DNA of 38,500 nt from Prorocentrum cordatum (lineage: Eukaryota > Sar > Dinophyceae > Prorocentrales > Prorocentraceae), in the NCBI GenBank assembly GCA_963575745.1, contig CAUYUJ010011459.1, forward strand, positions 191,501-230,000, read 5' to 3'. Each line of letters begins with the position of its first letter. Within the stretch, counting starts at the first letter, position 1. The position numbers were made by a program, and so were the translations under genes. Positions 10,370 to 20,944 of the stretch are shown here, in pieces. The notes beneath the pieces are model-generated. The model had not been told where the DNA came from, ran no database searches, and saw nothing but the letters and a program-made list of their open reading frames with translations.

Positions 10370-10760
10370 CAGATGATGACGACGACAGAGGCGATGACGT
10401 TGACTATGATGGTACTGATACCGACGATGACGATGATGCTGCTGATGCTGATGTTGCTGACGATGATGGTGTTGACGGTGATGGTGGTTGTTGTGATGAT
10501 CAGGATGCTGATGATGTCGGTGATGGGGATGATGATGATGATGGTGCTGGTGTTGCTGGTTATGATGATGCTGCAGGTGATGATGCTGCTGAGTGTGCTC
10601 ATGATGAGGAGGATGCAGAGGATGAAAATGAGGATGACCCAGCTCATGATCATGATGATGGCGATGGTGCTGGTGTTGGTGCCGCTGCTGCTGATGATGA
10701 TGGTGATGATGCGTATTGTGATGGCAATGACGATGGCGATGGGAAGATCAGGAGGAGGAG
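10125..10760 (+). repeat. 640 bp (GAT)n array with interruptions
   Basis: A trinucleotide array dominated by GAT with GAC, GCT, GTT and GGT variants. It is purest at about 10,215-10,370 and increasingly degenerate outward. One + frame (10,102-10,767) is open and reads poly-Asp with Ala, Val and Gly. Variants are as frequent at the second codon position as at the third, and the purity gradient is that of a decaying microsatellite, so I do not call it a protein. Related purine-rich sequence continues to about 10,900. Confidence 0.9.
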
Positions 10761-10909
10761 GAGGTGAAGATGGGGAGGGTTGTGGTGGCCAGTGGGATGG
10801 AGATTATGATGGTGGTGGTGCGATCGATATGGAGAATAATGAAATCGAGGACGGTGGTGATGATTAGGAAGAGCTGGTGGGGAAGGACAAGGAAGCGCAG
10901 AACGAGACA

Positions 10910-12125
10910 CGTTCAGTTTTGTGGGCCTTTACCAGGGGGGGTCCAAGCTTGCTCTAAAACCTTAGGCCAATAACAGTTCAGATTCAAAGTTCGTATCCCC
11001 ATGGCTGTGACGAAAGGCAAGGCGACCGCGACAAGAAAAAACACATAGCAGCTGGCAGCGGCACTGTGGCGCAAGAGGATGCACAGACCGAATGCGGCCC
11101 CGCTGCGATTCGGAGGCCGCGCGTAGTTATTGAAAAGGCTGGACTGGCCAAGCCCATGAATGAGTTGAAGGGGCATGTGCGTGCTTCCCTCGTAAGGCAT
11201 GCGGAAGCATTGCATCCCGTTGCAAAACATGGCGGGCACAGCGGGCAAGCGAGGCTGAGAAGGCACTGTCGCGGCACACAACAATTACGTAGTGTAGCGG
11301 GTGTGACGAAGGGGAGGGGAAGCCTGAAGCAGACTGGAAACAAATGGGCCAGTGCTCTTGCGAACTTGGAATACATAGGACGATGCATAGCAACAGTGGG
11401 TGTTGCCGGACAGGCTTCACAGAGGACGTATCGAGGGGTTTGGGGAGCCTTGGTGAGATAGCAAAACAGTTCCGGAATATCTGGCCGAAACATTCGAAAG
11501 TGTTGCCATTTGGCGCGGGTGAAGCTACATCTATTCAATCGTGGAAGGACAGTGGCGCGAAGGCTCGGTTTGATCTAGGCTTGCCAGGCAGTTCGAGCTT
11601 TTCGAAACGGACGCTTGTTGCACAAAACGGTGACAGAATCGCATGACGCAGCGAAGGAGCGGGCTCGTGCGCGCTGGAGTTGAGGTCCCTGTCGCATGTG
11701 AGCATACGGTTGTCGCGACACCACCTTGACGGAAGAAACGGCACCCGTGCTTAAAAGCATGCGCGCGAAAATGCGTCGCGGTGTAGGAAGCGCCGCTGTT
11801 TGCGCAAAGCACAGGAAGCTGCTGCGCATGCAGCCCAGGAGCGCGCCCTCCGACATGCACAGAGCTCCCTTTTTATAACATTTGCAACCCCCGGCCATGA
11901 TCTCGCCCATCTACATATGGCCTCGACACAAAGAAAAATCATGCATCCCAGGAGGCCGCCGCTCTTCCAGCGCATCTACAGGGGGCCATTTTGCAGAAGC
12001 AGCGCATCCCGCGCGGCGCCATGGAATCCCCCCCCCTCCCCTTCCCGCACATGCCCCTCCTCAGCTGAGATTCAGCGCAGCTCCAGCTTCGACCCCTTGA
12101 ACTCACGCGCCAGATCGGCTGATTC
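10910..12125. other. Gene-poor unique stretch
   Basis: Mixed-composition DNA with overlapping ORFs of 70-180 codons on both strands, none with a recognisable domain, repeat or codon pattern. I see no supported feature here. Confidence 0.5.
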
Positions 12126-12129
12126 TTCA

Positions 12130-13427
12130 ACTATCCCAGAAGATTCCAACACGTTTTTTTTCGATGGACGCTAGGGGGCTGCCGCGAAGCCTTCGCGGAC
12201 GCGGGCGCCCTGGCGGGCCTTTCCGGGAAGCCGCCCCGCCATCGTCGAGGGCGCCCGCCCCGCCACCCCCCCTTCGCGCCGCCCCCGCGGCGCGCGCCGC
12301 CGAGGCGGGGGGGGGGGGAGGGGGGCGGCAGGGTGAGATCGATGCCCGCGCCGCGGGCAGGATCTGCAACCGCGGCAGCTGCCCCTCGGACTCTCTGAGG
12401 AGAGGCGCCGAGAAGCCGAGGCGCAGCAGACGCGGCTGAGTATCTAGCCCCCGGACGCCAGATTCTCATCCGCAATCGCTGCGCCTCGGGCGCCCGGGAA
12501 AAGGAACCCGAAACTCCGAGACGCAGCGGGGGCCCGAAACTGCGGGATGCAGGATGCGGTTGCAGCGGGCGCTTCCAGTTCCAGCGGGCGAAGAACCGCC
12601 CCGACCCTGAGACCTGGCGTTGGCCGCGGGGCACCAGGCGTCCACCGAGCGGCCCCGCCCGTTCGGCGCCGCCCTCGGACGCGCTGGGCGGCTCCGCCCG
12701 TCGGGGCGCCCACTGCCGGGGCGGCCGATCCGTTCGCAGATCTTGCCGCCAGGAAAGTTTATGAATCTGGGGGGGGGGGCACATGAACGCCGATCCCAAT
12801 CCGAGCGGCCCTTCGCCGGAGCGGCCCCTCCGCGCGCGGCTGTCGAGGGGCGCGAGAGGGCCGAGCCCGAGCACTCGGGCCACCGCTGCCGCGTCGCCCG
12901 CAACGACTGGCGAGCCGAGCGCCGAGTCGGCAGCCAGCGAGGGGGGAAGCGAAAAGGACGAGACCTTCTCGGCGGCGCTCTTAGGGGGCCCTCCGGGCAC
13001 CAGAGCATTGACCCGCGCCTTCGGGGAAGAACATGAATTCAGGCCGCTTCTCCCCGGAGGCCGGATGCACTCCGATCCCCGGAAAAAGGCCCGCCCCCCC
13101 CCCCCCCCATCGGCCCGCCGCCGATGACGCGCGCTCGGGCGAGAGAAGCCGCTCAGCAAACGAGCGCTACGATCCCAGTTGATCCAAGGACTCCGCCTGC
13201 CTGCGCGCAGTTTCAGGACATCCGCCTTCTCTTTCACTTCCCACATGGCCGCTCGCCGCTCGCCGCCTAAACTCAGGTGGATCGCAGAGGTCGCAACGTT
13301 GGGGCGCCCCCCCCACGCGTTAATTGTTTCGCCCTCCTCCGCGGGGGGCGCGCTTGCGGGCGGGGCCTCGAGCCCCCCTGCGCCTCGCCCTGCTCTTCTT
13401 CGGGGCCCGCCCCTCCCCCCTCCACCC
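12130..13427. other. Extremely GC-rich stretch, no supported gene
   Basis: Long frames are open on both strands because GC-rich DNA has few stops, including a 488-codon minus frame that runs through the CCT microsatellite. Residues are mostly Arg, Pro, Ala and Gly with no motif. Homopolymers of 8-12 C or G are common (for example 12,307-12,316 and about 13,095-13,109). Confidence 0.5.
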
Positions 13428-13513
13428 TCCTCCTCCTCCTCCTCCTCCTCCTCCTCCTCCTCCTCCTCCTCCTCCTCCTCCTCCTCCTCCTCCTCCTCCT
13501 CCTCCTCTTCTTC
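13424..13513 (+). repeat. (CCT)n microsatellite
   Basis: About 28 CCT triplets with minor interruptions at the right end (CTTCTTCCTC). Confidence 0.95.
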
Positions 13514-13744
13514 CTCAGGCCAGCGTTCCTGGCGCGCGCGCGGGCCCGCCCGTGGCGGCGCGGGCGGAATCGCCCCCCAGCTGCGATTCCGGCGCAAGTG
13601 TTTTGGCGCGGCGCTCGCTAGCGGCGCGCGCGGCTGCTTGGCGGCAGGCGCCAGGGCCCGTCGACGCGGGCCGCTCGGCGGTCAGGGCCGAGGCGCAGGG
13701 GGGGGAGGCTGAGCTGCGCAAAGAGGCGGCGACGCTGGATCGCA

Positions 13745-14461
13745 TTGTCGGGGGTTCGGCCACGGCGTGCCGCGCGCGGGCCCCGTTGCCGGCGCGTGCC
13801 ACGCCGGTCCGAAGCGAGCCGCCCGGGTGGCAGATGGATGGCGAGACGCCGCATTGCCGCCCTATTCGGAGGAGGGCCCGAGCAGCCAGGGGCCGACGAC
13901 GCGGCGAGCGAGGCGGAGGGCGATGGCGCGGCCTGGGCGGCCATGGCCCACGGGCAGCTGCTGGGGGCAGCTGCTGGGCGGCGGCGCGCCGCGGGCCGCG
14001 CGCAGCCGGTCGCGCGGCGGCGCGCGCGCCTGGATCGCGCCCCGCGGGCCGCGAGCGGCGCTGCCCATCAGGCCCTCGCGGGGGTCGCTGCCCTCCTGGC
14101 GGCGAGGGCGCTGCTGACCAGGCCTTCGACGTGGTCGCGGAGGCGCCGGCTCTGGCGGAGCGGGCCCCTGGCCCGTGGGCGGCCGCCTTCGTCTACGGCG
14201 AGAGCGACGACGACGGCTCGCCCCAGGGCGTCGACGAGGGGGGGGTCGCGAACATCTTCCTTGTCCAGCTCATGCGGGGCCGCGCGGCGCACGGGGCGGG
14301 CGACCGAGTTCGTCGCGAAGCCTGCGCCGCGCCTCCGCGTGGAGGTGGAGAGCGGTGTCGAGGGTTTTGCGGTCGAGGTTGGCGCGGGCCGAGCGCGGGG
14401 TTGCACCCGCATTCGGCTTGCGCCCATGGAGGTCGCGCGGGGCCCCCGCTATAGAATTTAA
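13745..14461 (+). CDS. Ambiguous GC-rich candidate coding region
   Basis: Two + frames each contain protein-like segments. One reads DVVAEAPALAERAPG then FVYGESDDDGSPQG and NIFLVQLMRG (about 14,125-14,280). The other reads ATEFVAKPAPRLRVEVE and GVEGFAVEVGAG and ends at a TAA at 14,459-14,461. A frameshift or short intron near 14,290 would join them. The antisense frame 14,427-14,068 is equally protein-like (LDKEDVRDPPLVDALG, RLRDHVEGLVSSALAA), so even the strand is uncertain. No family recognised. Confidence 0.25.
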   Translation: MSGVRPRRAARGPRCRRVPRRSEASRPGGRWMARRRIAALFGGGPEQPGADDAASEAEGDGAAWAAMAHGQLLGAAAGRRRAAGRAQPVARRRARLDRAPRAASGAAHQALAGVAALLAARALLTRPSTWSRRRRLWRSGPLARGRPPSSTARATTTARPRASTRGGSRTSSLSSSCGAARRTGRATEFVAKPAPRLRVEVESGVEGFAVEVGAGRARGCTRIRLAPMEVARGPRYRI

Positions 14462-14983
14462 TGCGCGATCTCCCCCGGTCCGGTCTTACCTCCTTATATT
14501 TCGCTTGTTCCCCTGACGAAGAAATTCTCCCCGTTGCGCCCCGAGGCCAGTTTCGAGAGCGGGCCGGGTGTTTCGCTTGAGACTTCCTCGCCAGTTATTG
14601 CCCTGAAGCTTTAAAGATTGGCAACGGCTTCGCAAATGGATGCGGCGTTCGCTCTAGCGCCGCGCGCATTCGCTTGTTTTGTTTTTGCAATTGCTGGAGC
14701 GTCGCAGATTGCGGACGATTCCTTCTGACATTGTAACTCTCGCTTGAGCGTTGGGCACATTCGCTCTAAACGTCCGCAAGAGTCTCGCGGAATCCCACTA
14801 CTAGCGCACCAGATGGTGCTTCGGACGGATTCGGGATTGAGGTTTCAGCAGCTACATTGCTTTAAGGTGTTGAAGTCCCAGGAATGGCGGTCTGGCACGA
14901 TTCAGGATCGTCGAGACGCAACCGTCAGGCTGATCCACGGCGCTGGAACCCCGTGAACAATGTTCCGGCAGATTTCAGGGCCA

Positions 14984-15493
14984 TCAAACTGTCATCCCCC
15001 CACGAGGCAGTTCAATCAGTGGACGTGAGCAGTTGTGGGGGCCGGTAAAAAAAGTGCTTTGAGGGTTGGGCCATTTCGACTTCGTTGATGGTTCTTGGGC
15101 CTGAACTGGTTCTCCTCCTCCTTCGTCTTCCTCCTCCTCGTCTTCTTCGTCCTCCTCCTTCCGCGTCGTCGTCGCCCACCTCCTTCCTTTTCCTCCTCCT
15201 GCTCGAACGACGGTTTGCCTGTCTAGCGCCCTGCTGCCTGCGTTCCTCACCCCGCCCGTGCTTGCGATTATGGGGTTGCTTCCGCTTCCACTCGCAGGTT
15301 GCAGCCGCGCCGGGTTTGCATCGCTATAAAGGTGCCTCATCCGTGCCATTCCGCCATACATAGAAAATGGAACGATTCCCATAACAACTGCTTGTTTGAT
15401 GGACCAACCGTTACTACCCCGGCAAAGCAACCTAACAGCGACGTGTATGAGCATATCTGGGGGCATCCCCTTAAGATTCATATGAAAATCCAT
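14984..15493 (-). CDS. Hypothetical protein with acidic run
   Basis: A 169-residue minus frame in moderate-GC DNA beginning MDFHMNLKGMPPDML, with LLCRGSNGWSIKQAVVMG (about 24-41), a basic middle and a Glu/Asp run (about 112-127, from a CCT-type repeat on +). No domain recognised. It may be an exon or chance. The 14,470-14,980 stretch has no better candidate. Confidence 0.25.
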   Translation of the reverse strand: MDFHMNLKGMPPDMLIHVAVRLLCRGSNGWSIKQAVVMGIVPFSMYGGMARMRHLYSDANPARLQPASGSGSNPIIASTGGVRNAGSRALDRQTVVRAGGGKGRRWATTTRKEEDEEDEEEEDEGGGEPVQAQEPSTKSKWPNPQSTFFTGPHNCSRPLIELPRGGMTV

Positions 15494-15704
15494 GTGTAGA
15501 GTTCCGGTTCATGCTGTGGCAACCGCATTCATACTGCCAATCGCAATGGGCGGCAGACGCAGCCGCAGTCACAGTGGCAATGACAATACTGTCAGTAATT
15601 GTAGCTACATTGGCAGTAGCAACAGCAACAGAAGCAACAACAGCAGCAGCAGCATAAACAGTAATAGTAATAGTACTAGAATTTCTGATCGTGGTGGCGC
15701 CAGT

Positions 15705-15705
15705 C

Positions 15706-15782
<77 letters not shown>

Positions 15783-15830
15783 TGTTGTTGTTGTTGTTGT
15801 TGTTGTTGTTGCTGTTGTTGTTGTTGTTGA
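15705..15830 (+). repeat. Back-to-back (AGT)n and (TTG)n microsatellites
   Basis: About 25 AGT/GTA triplets (15,705-15,781) switch at a single point to about 16 TTG triplets (15,782-15,830). Degenerate AGC/AGT sequence precedes from about 15,590. A similar TTG run recurs at 16,588-16,626. Confidence 0.95.
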
Positions 15831-15835
15831 ACATT

Positions 15836-16420
15836 ATTTATTCTAAAGAATAATTATTGTTGGGCCCCCTGGTGCGCGCCCCCCCTGCGCCGCCTAGGCC
15901 GCAGCTACATTTTCATCATTTTCGTGAGGAAGCCTCAGGTAAAACGATGTGATCCAGATCCGGTTGTTTTGTTGTAATCCGTTTTCCCTTGCAAAAAACA
16001 CTATAAAATGACATTTCTTGTTCTAATATAATCAAATTTCAAGAATCCCTTGCAAAAAATAAGGTAAAGTGGACATTCGCGCGCGCAAGACGAAATCCTT
16101 CCAAAAGCTTAGTGTTCGGAGCGATTTTAACATAAAAACATCAAAAAACCAATGGTTTTTCAACAAAAAAATGTCAAAATCTCATCCCGCGCGCTCTTGC
16201 GGATTCGTAGGAAACCCAACACTTTTTAAACATTTCTGTCAAACGGGCTTTTGCGAGCAACTTTTTCGAACTTCTGCGACAACGGTTGCGCACCTGCCAG
16301 GGCCATCATCCCTGTCAAATAATACCATGCGGGACACATTCGTTTTTTCTTCGCGCGCGCACGCCGTCGTCGTCGGCCGCGGGGCCCTGAATAGTAGCCA
16401 CGGTCGTCCGCATGCCACGA
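15836..16420. other. AT-rich, apparently non-coding patch
   Basis: Composition falls sharply from the GC-rich surroundings. It contains many A and T runs and CCCTTGCAAAAAA twice (15,987 and 16,047). Nothing resembling a gene or RNA gene is visible. It could be old intergenic sequence or the body of a decayed element. Confidence 0.5.
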
Positions 16421-16587
16421 AGTGAAGTGTCCGAACGTCATAGGGCGGGAAGCTGGGTGTGGGTGGTGGCGAAGAGTCGTTTGGAAATTTGGTAGAGCTT
16501 GAACCGGCCCCCCCACAAAGTGGGGGCATTGCCCGCCTCCTATGAAAACCCTGGCACTGGTGAGAACGGAGTGTCCCCACTTGCTAG

Positions 16588-16589
16588 TA

Positions 16590-16624
<35 letters not shown>

Positions 16625-16920
16625 AATAATAATGGTAATGGTCAGCGTAGTAATAGTACTGGTAATGGTGGGAGTAGTTTTAGGAATAGTTGTGTCAATT
16701 AATAGTTATGCTAACAGTTGTAGTAGCAGTAGAAGTATTACGAGGAGTGCTAGCACAAACGGGGCATCTCCATGAATGAGCGCAACTCCGTGGTAGCAGT
16801 AGTAGTCGCAGAAGTACTAGCAGTAGTAGTGATCGTAGGACTAGCTGCAATCGCAGTCGGAGTCACCATGGCAATGGCAGTTACCGCCGCTTTTGCAATC
16901 GCAGTCGCATTGGCAATGAC
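16588..16920 (+). repeat. (TTG)n plus degenerate TAG/CAG trinucleotide sequence
   Basis: Perfect TTG at 16,588-16,626 is followed by AATAATAATGG and then about 280 bp of degenerate AGT/GTA/GCA triplets, such as GTAGCAGTAGTAGTCGCAG. Frames are Val/Ala/Ile/Met-rich and come from the repeat. Confidence 0.7.
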
Positions 16921-17023
16921 AGCATCATGTTGCCGACTTGTGTTTTTTTTCGTGCGAACAAGCATCCGCAGCCGCTCAACGCACAAACCATTTCCAAGTA
17001 GGCAACAGAGCAATAGCAAGTCG

Positions 17024-17384
17024 AGAAGCACTGCAGACGGAAGCGAGTAATCTTCCAGAAGCATACACAACAGCAGCTGAGGGCTGAGAAGCACCGCAGG
17101 CGAATGCGAGTCAGCTGGGGTTGAGAGACGAGATACTTGAGGCAAATATCATTGGCAGTCCGCGAGGCGAATCCTATGTAATCCGCCGACCAAGCAGCTG
17201 AAAAGGTTGAGGGACGCGATGTGCAGGAAGCTGAGACGCGTCGATGGCAGGACACCAGCACAGAAGGACAAACTGAAAAAGCATCGCTGACAGGAAGATG
17301 AGAAGCATCGTTGGCAGGACAAGCTGAGAAGCATCGCTGGCAGGACGCGATGCGGTTGGAAGCTGGGAAGCATCGCTCAATGGA
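17024..17384 (+). repeat. Degenerate tandem repeat around GAGAAGCAYYGC
   Basis: Recurrent GAGAAGCACTGCAGACGG, GAGAAGCACCGCAGGCG, GAGAAGCATCGTTGGCAGG and GAGAAGCATCGCTGGCAGG. Spacing is 24-26 bp in the tightest part (17,278-17,350) and wider outside. From 17,390 to 17,625 I see no gene. Confidence 0.7.
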
Positions 17385-17627
17385 CATCAAGGCTGCAGTT
17401 CTTAATTTTAAGCTTTCTCCTTACGGATGACCTTCGAGGATTCTGCACTTCTTGGCTGAGCCCGGTGTCTTGGTCTACTCATTCATTCGCTTGTGCTCAC
17501 CAGATTGCCGGAGCTCTGCGCGCGTGCCAAGTTTCTTCATTTTCATGAAGAAGTACTCTGCCTGTGTCACTGCGTCCTCGTCGATATGGGTTACGCTCTG
17601 CACTGTGATCGCCTCATTTGAACAGGC

Positions 17628-18570
17628 TTAAATGAGCAACAGGCAGACGCTGTGCTTCGCTTTGCTGGGCGGATCCATTTTGAACGAGTGCGCGTTTTCT
17701 ACGGAGCAATAGCCGTGAACCATCATCGCGACAGACTTCTCATCGGCAAAAGCGTCCTTCACACCTGTTGTAGACACGGGGAAGCCGCTCGCTGCGGACA
17801 CGCGCCGCGACTTCTGTGCGGCGCGAACAAGAGCGACTGCCAAATGGCAGTTCCGGGCAAGCTGAGAAGCGCCACCGCTGCCAAGTGGCACTGCCGGAGC
17901 ACAATCCACGCGCGCGCCGTAAAATGGGCAAGCGAGCATGTATCTCAGAGAGGCGTGCCGCGAGCATGGCATCCTGGCTCTCGCGGCATTGCTTCAGGAT
18001 CTCCAAAACAATATGGTAATGAGTATTCGGGGCGTGCAATGTCTGGAGCGGAGACGCTGCAACCACAGTCGCGCCGACAAAAACCCGCTCAGGCGCGCCG
18101 CCCCCCTCCTCCGCAGGCGCGCGGCGCACGCGGCGCACTGTGCGACAACTGCCAAAAGGAGGGGGGGAGATAGCCCGAGTTTCGTGGGCGCGCTGGAACT
18201 CCGACATGGTATCTAAACCGTTCAGAGCCAAGGCAGCCTCTTGGGAGACGCCAACTTCGCACGAACCATTGAGATCGCGAGCAGAAATGCTAAAGAATAT
18301 GCGTTGGCCTTTGCTCCCCTCCACAGACTCGCCGGACTCTGGCCCCTCCGGCCTCGCCCCATTCACCCGTAGCAAATGCGGCAACGTCGCGCCCGGGTCT
18401 TCGGGCGCCATCGCGAGAATGGCGCAGCAGGACAGGGGCGCCTCTCCGGTGGGAACTTGCGAAGCATTGTCTGGGTCCCAGGTGACCTCGTGCTTGGCGG
18501 TCAGCTGCCCCCGGCCCTGCGCAGAGTTCCCCTGTGCCGCTAGTTTCTTGAGTTGGGTCATTCCCAGAGC
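17628..18570 (-). pseudogene. C-terminal half of split dinoflagellate repeat-family gene
   Basis: Read on the minus strand from 18,570, the frame is LGMTQLKKLAAQ, then PLSCCAILAMAPEDPGATLP, GQRIFFSISARDLNGSCEVG, LDTMSEFQRAHETR, VFVGATVVAASPL and HIVLEILKQCRESQDAML. Within 17,800-17,972 the frame must change: the other minus frame carries GVKDAFADEKSVAMM, VHGYCSVENAHSFKMDPPSK and a stop at 17,628. From general knowledge this order of motifs (internal RDxxG, VLxIL, FxMDPP near the C-terminus) matches the C-terminal part of a multi-copy family of uncharacterised dinoflagellate proteins whose N-terminal part looks like an OB fold. That N-terminal part is found at 37,455-38,216 on the same strand. 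The frameshift makes this copy a likely pseudogene. A separate solo copy is the main alternative. Confidence 0.6.
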
Positions 18571-18575
18571 CTCCA

Positions 18576-18613
18576 GAAGTCTATTTTTATAGACTTCCCG
18601 AGGACGGAAGTCT
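18576..18613. repeat. Terminal palindrome module, low-coordinate end
   Basis: Two overlapping palindromes: GAAGTCTAT-TTTT-ATAGACTTC (18,576-18,597) and AGACTTCC-CGAGGAC-GGAAGTCT (18,591-18,613). They lie directly inside the inferred splice acceptor of the split gene. The second has a near-identical partner at 37,402-37,424. From 18,620 to 19,020 there is AT-rich unique sequence with no supported gene. Confidence 0.85.
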
Positions 18614-19023
18614 AAGGGTTTATAAATTTATGCTTTCAGCGATGCTGATTTCGAGCGTGCGAACGAAAGCCACAAAACACCATAAAAAACTTAAGTTCGT
18701 CAGCAGCGACACCACGTTCACGCGTTGATTTCATGCAAATATGCATGACGTCGGCAAGCAAACAGATAGTCGAATGCCTTTTTAGCTTCATATGTTTTGT
18801 CGCCGCCTGATTTTCAAGCTTCCTGCTGGCCTTGCGTGATGGCCGTATCGCGCGCGCTCATGTTTTGTCATTCCTTCGCTGGCGTTCCAACGCGCCTGGC
18901 TGCGGTGCGTTTTTTTGTTGCCACGGTGATTTTGTTTTAGCCATGTGCTGAGCGTTGACGACTTCTGTCGCTTGTGTAGTCCAAAACCGGATAGCGGCGC
19001 AGCATGGGCGGGGAACAAGAGAA

Positions 19024-19218
19024 CGTAACAAACACGCACACACACATACACACACGCACGCACAGATACACACAAACGCACACACACAAACATACGCACC
19101 GACGGCGCGCGCACGCACACAAACGCACGCACAGACACGCACACACACACACACACACACAACGCAACACAGCACAGCACAGCACAGCACAACACAACAC
19201 AACACAACACACAACACA
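19024..19218 (+). repeat. (CA)n with CACG, CAGCA and CAACA variants
   Basis: A dinucleotide CA tract that changes toward the right into ACAGC and then ACAAC pentamers. The antisense frames are Cys/Val-rich repeat products. Confidence 0.9.
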
Positions 19219-19283
19219 ACGCAACACATTACTAGCATTGCTATTATCCGTTATTATTAATAGTATTCGTGTTTGTAGCCTTT

Positions 19284-19442
19284 TCGTCCTCTTCCTCCTC
19301 CTCTACCTCCTCCTCTTCCTCCTCCTCCTCCTCCTCCGTCCTCCTCCTCCTCCTCTTCCTCCTCCTCCTCCTCCTCCTCCTCCTCCCTCCTCTTTTTCCT
19401 CTTCCTCCGCCTCCTCCTCCTCGTCCTCCTCCTCTTCCTCCT
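19284..19442 (+). repeat. (CTC)n microsatellite
   Basis: About 150 bp of CTC/TCC triplets with CTT interruptions. It faces the GGA repeat at 19,535-19,645 across 90 bp of unique DNA, so the pair could fold back on itself. Confidence 0.9.
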
Positions 19443-19534
19443 ACTAGTCGTTGCAACATTGTCGCGCCGTCTTGGCATCGCATCGTCGTCATGCCGTCAT
19501 CGCGTCTTCGCCGTGGGCGCGGTATAGGAGCAGG

Positions 19535-19645
19535 AGGGGGGGCGGAGGAGGAGGAGGAGGAGGAGGCGGCGGAGGCGGGAGGAGGAGGCGGAGGTGGATG
19601 TGGAGGCGGGAGGAGGAGGAGGAGGAGGAGGAGGAGGAGGAGGAC
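19535..19645 (+). repeat. (GGA)n microsatellite
   Basis: GGA triplets with GGC and GGT interruptions, complementary in sense to the CTC run at 19,284-19,442. Frames across it read poly-Glu, poly-Gly or poly-Arg. Confidence 0.9.
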
Positions 19646-19926
19646 CGCTCGCCCGATCAACCGAACGCCCGCCCCACCGACCGCCCGATGCGACCCGATC
19701 CGACGGCGCCAGGCTCGAGCATTTTGCTCGGCCTGCAGGAGGGCAGGTCCCCAGAGGGGCCAGAGGGGCCATCGACGGGTGCCAACGGAGCCCCCGCCCT
19801 CTGTACCTCTCTCCTCCTCGCCTCCAGTTCCTCTCCCGATCCCTCACCCATTGCCTCTTCGGCCCCCTCTTCGGCCCCCTCGACGCACACCTCCATTCTG
19901 TTCGCACCTGTCGCGCCGTCGCCGCG

Positions 19927-20013
19927 ATGGCGACGCCCACTGATCAGATATTCAACGCGTTGGCGGCCGTACTGACGGCCGAGCTGGTCGATCAAGTTGA
20001 AAGGGCCCGGGAA
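19927..20013 (+). CDS. First visible exon of the 19.9-25.3 kb + strand gene chain
   Basis: ATG at 19,927 opens MATPTDQIFNALAAVLTA followed by ELVDQVERARE, an amphipathic helical stretch in clean codons. It is followed at once by the 130 bp inverted-repeat element at 20,017. In frame the next stop is inside that element (TGA at 20,020), so the exon should end just before it. After the element, 20,155-20,266 gives a second protein-like piece (LRTDNLHPLVADVSHG, EKEYFREPWGTHYS) that may be the next exon. No domain recognised. Confidence 0.5.
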
Positions 20014-20016
20014 CCA

Positions 20017-20146
20017 CCCTGACCTTCCAGAGTGCCAATAGATAACCCTCCAGACCTGTAGCCCTTTTTGGGCTGCCTAAAATCCCGACAGGAATTTCGG
20101 TGTCGAGGTCCTGGTGTTATTTTTAAGCCCTCCTGGAAGGTCTGGG
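20017..20146 (+). mobile_element. 130 bp inverted-repeat element, copy A
   Basis: Begins CCCTGACCTTCCAGAGTG and ends CCTCCTGGAAGGTCTGGG, giving terminal inverted repeats around CCTGACCTTCCA. It is exactly the same length as copy B (20,945-21,074) and aligns along its whole length with the reverse complement of B at roughly three-quarters identity by eye. A CTATAG just past its right end would serve as a splice acceptor. It is non-autonomous, with no coding capacity. Confidence 0.85.
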
Positions 20147-20266
20147 CACTATAGCCCTGCCCCTGAGGACCGACAACCTGCACCCACTGGTGGCCGACGT
20201 GAGCCACGGTAGAATCAAGGCGCCTGGTTGCGAGAAAGAATATTTTCGAGAGCCCTGGGGGACCCA

Positions 20267-20442
20267 TTACAGTCAACCCGCGTAGTACGGATGGGCAACC
20301 CTCCCAAGGGTACCCTTGCATCCTTGCCTCCTCGGCCCATCCTTGGCCGCTTTCGTTGGCCGCAGCCCGCTCGAAAGGCTTCGAATTGGGCGTCCAAGGC
20401 CATTGTATCCTCGCGCATCCTTACTCTACGGGTTGACTGTAA
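20267..20442 (+). mobile_element. 176 bp inverted-repeat element
   Basis: The left end TTACAGTCAACCCGCGTAG and the inverted right end TTACAGTCAACCCGTAGAG agree for about 27 bp with few mismatches. The interior has GGGTACCC. It sits between two protein-like stretches, as an intron-borne element would. No related copy was found elsewhere in the window. Confidence 0.75.
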
Positions 20443-20705
20443 GCAGCCCCCATCAAGGGTACCTTGAAGGGGTCTCGGGGAATCTCGGACCCAGGGGCCT
20501 TTGCACGGTTTGGGGTGGCCCCGATGGGGCCCCAAGGGAGCCTCACCCTTTCATCAGGGACGGATCCCAGGGACGAATCGGGCGGGGGCTATCGGCGTCG
20601 GCAGCGCGCCGAGGAGTGGCGGGGGGCAGGGAGAGCTTCTTACGAGGTGGGGCTTCTTAGAAGGAGTGGCCCCTCTTTTCAAGAAGCCCCCCCCCGCCCC
20701 CAACC

Positions 20706-20944
20706 CCTCCTTGGCGCGCCGCCGAGGGCGGCACATCTCCCGAGGTCTGCAAGGATGACCTCAAATACCACCGGGACGTGCTGCTGTCTGTCCTGACCTC
20801 ACTCGACAGCAGGCCCCCGACATCAGCGTACGCGAGAGCTGTCTTCAAGCTTGACGAGGCCAGGCGAGAGATAGGGGGTTCGGCCAGGGTGGGGGACGAT
20901 TTCGGGGTGAATGGAATTGGGGGTTCTAGAGCGGGGGAGAGCAA
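20706..20944 (+). CDS. Exon of unknown + strand gene
   Basis: The frame reads EVCKDDLKYHRDVLLSVLTS then LDSRPPTSAYARAVFKLDEA and RREIGGSARVGDDFG, with charged helical character, and runs up to the edge of element copy B at 20,945. The left boundary is uncertain, because a Pro-rich stretch precedes it without a clear acceptor. Together with the exons at 19,927 and 21,832 it suggests one + strand gene. The stretch 20,443-20,700 between has only short G- and C-rich runs and no supported exon. Confidence 0.5.

Noticed and set aside
10033-10653. Poly-Ile antisense ORF and poly-Asp sense ORF
   Set aside because: Both are products of the GAT array, whose variation follows microsatellite decay rather than codon positions.
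12131-13597. 488-codon minus-strand ORF
   Set aside because: It spans a CCT microsatellite and homopolymers in extremely GC-rich DNA where stops are rare, and it has no domain. Opposite-strand frames are equally open.
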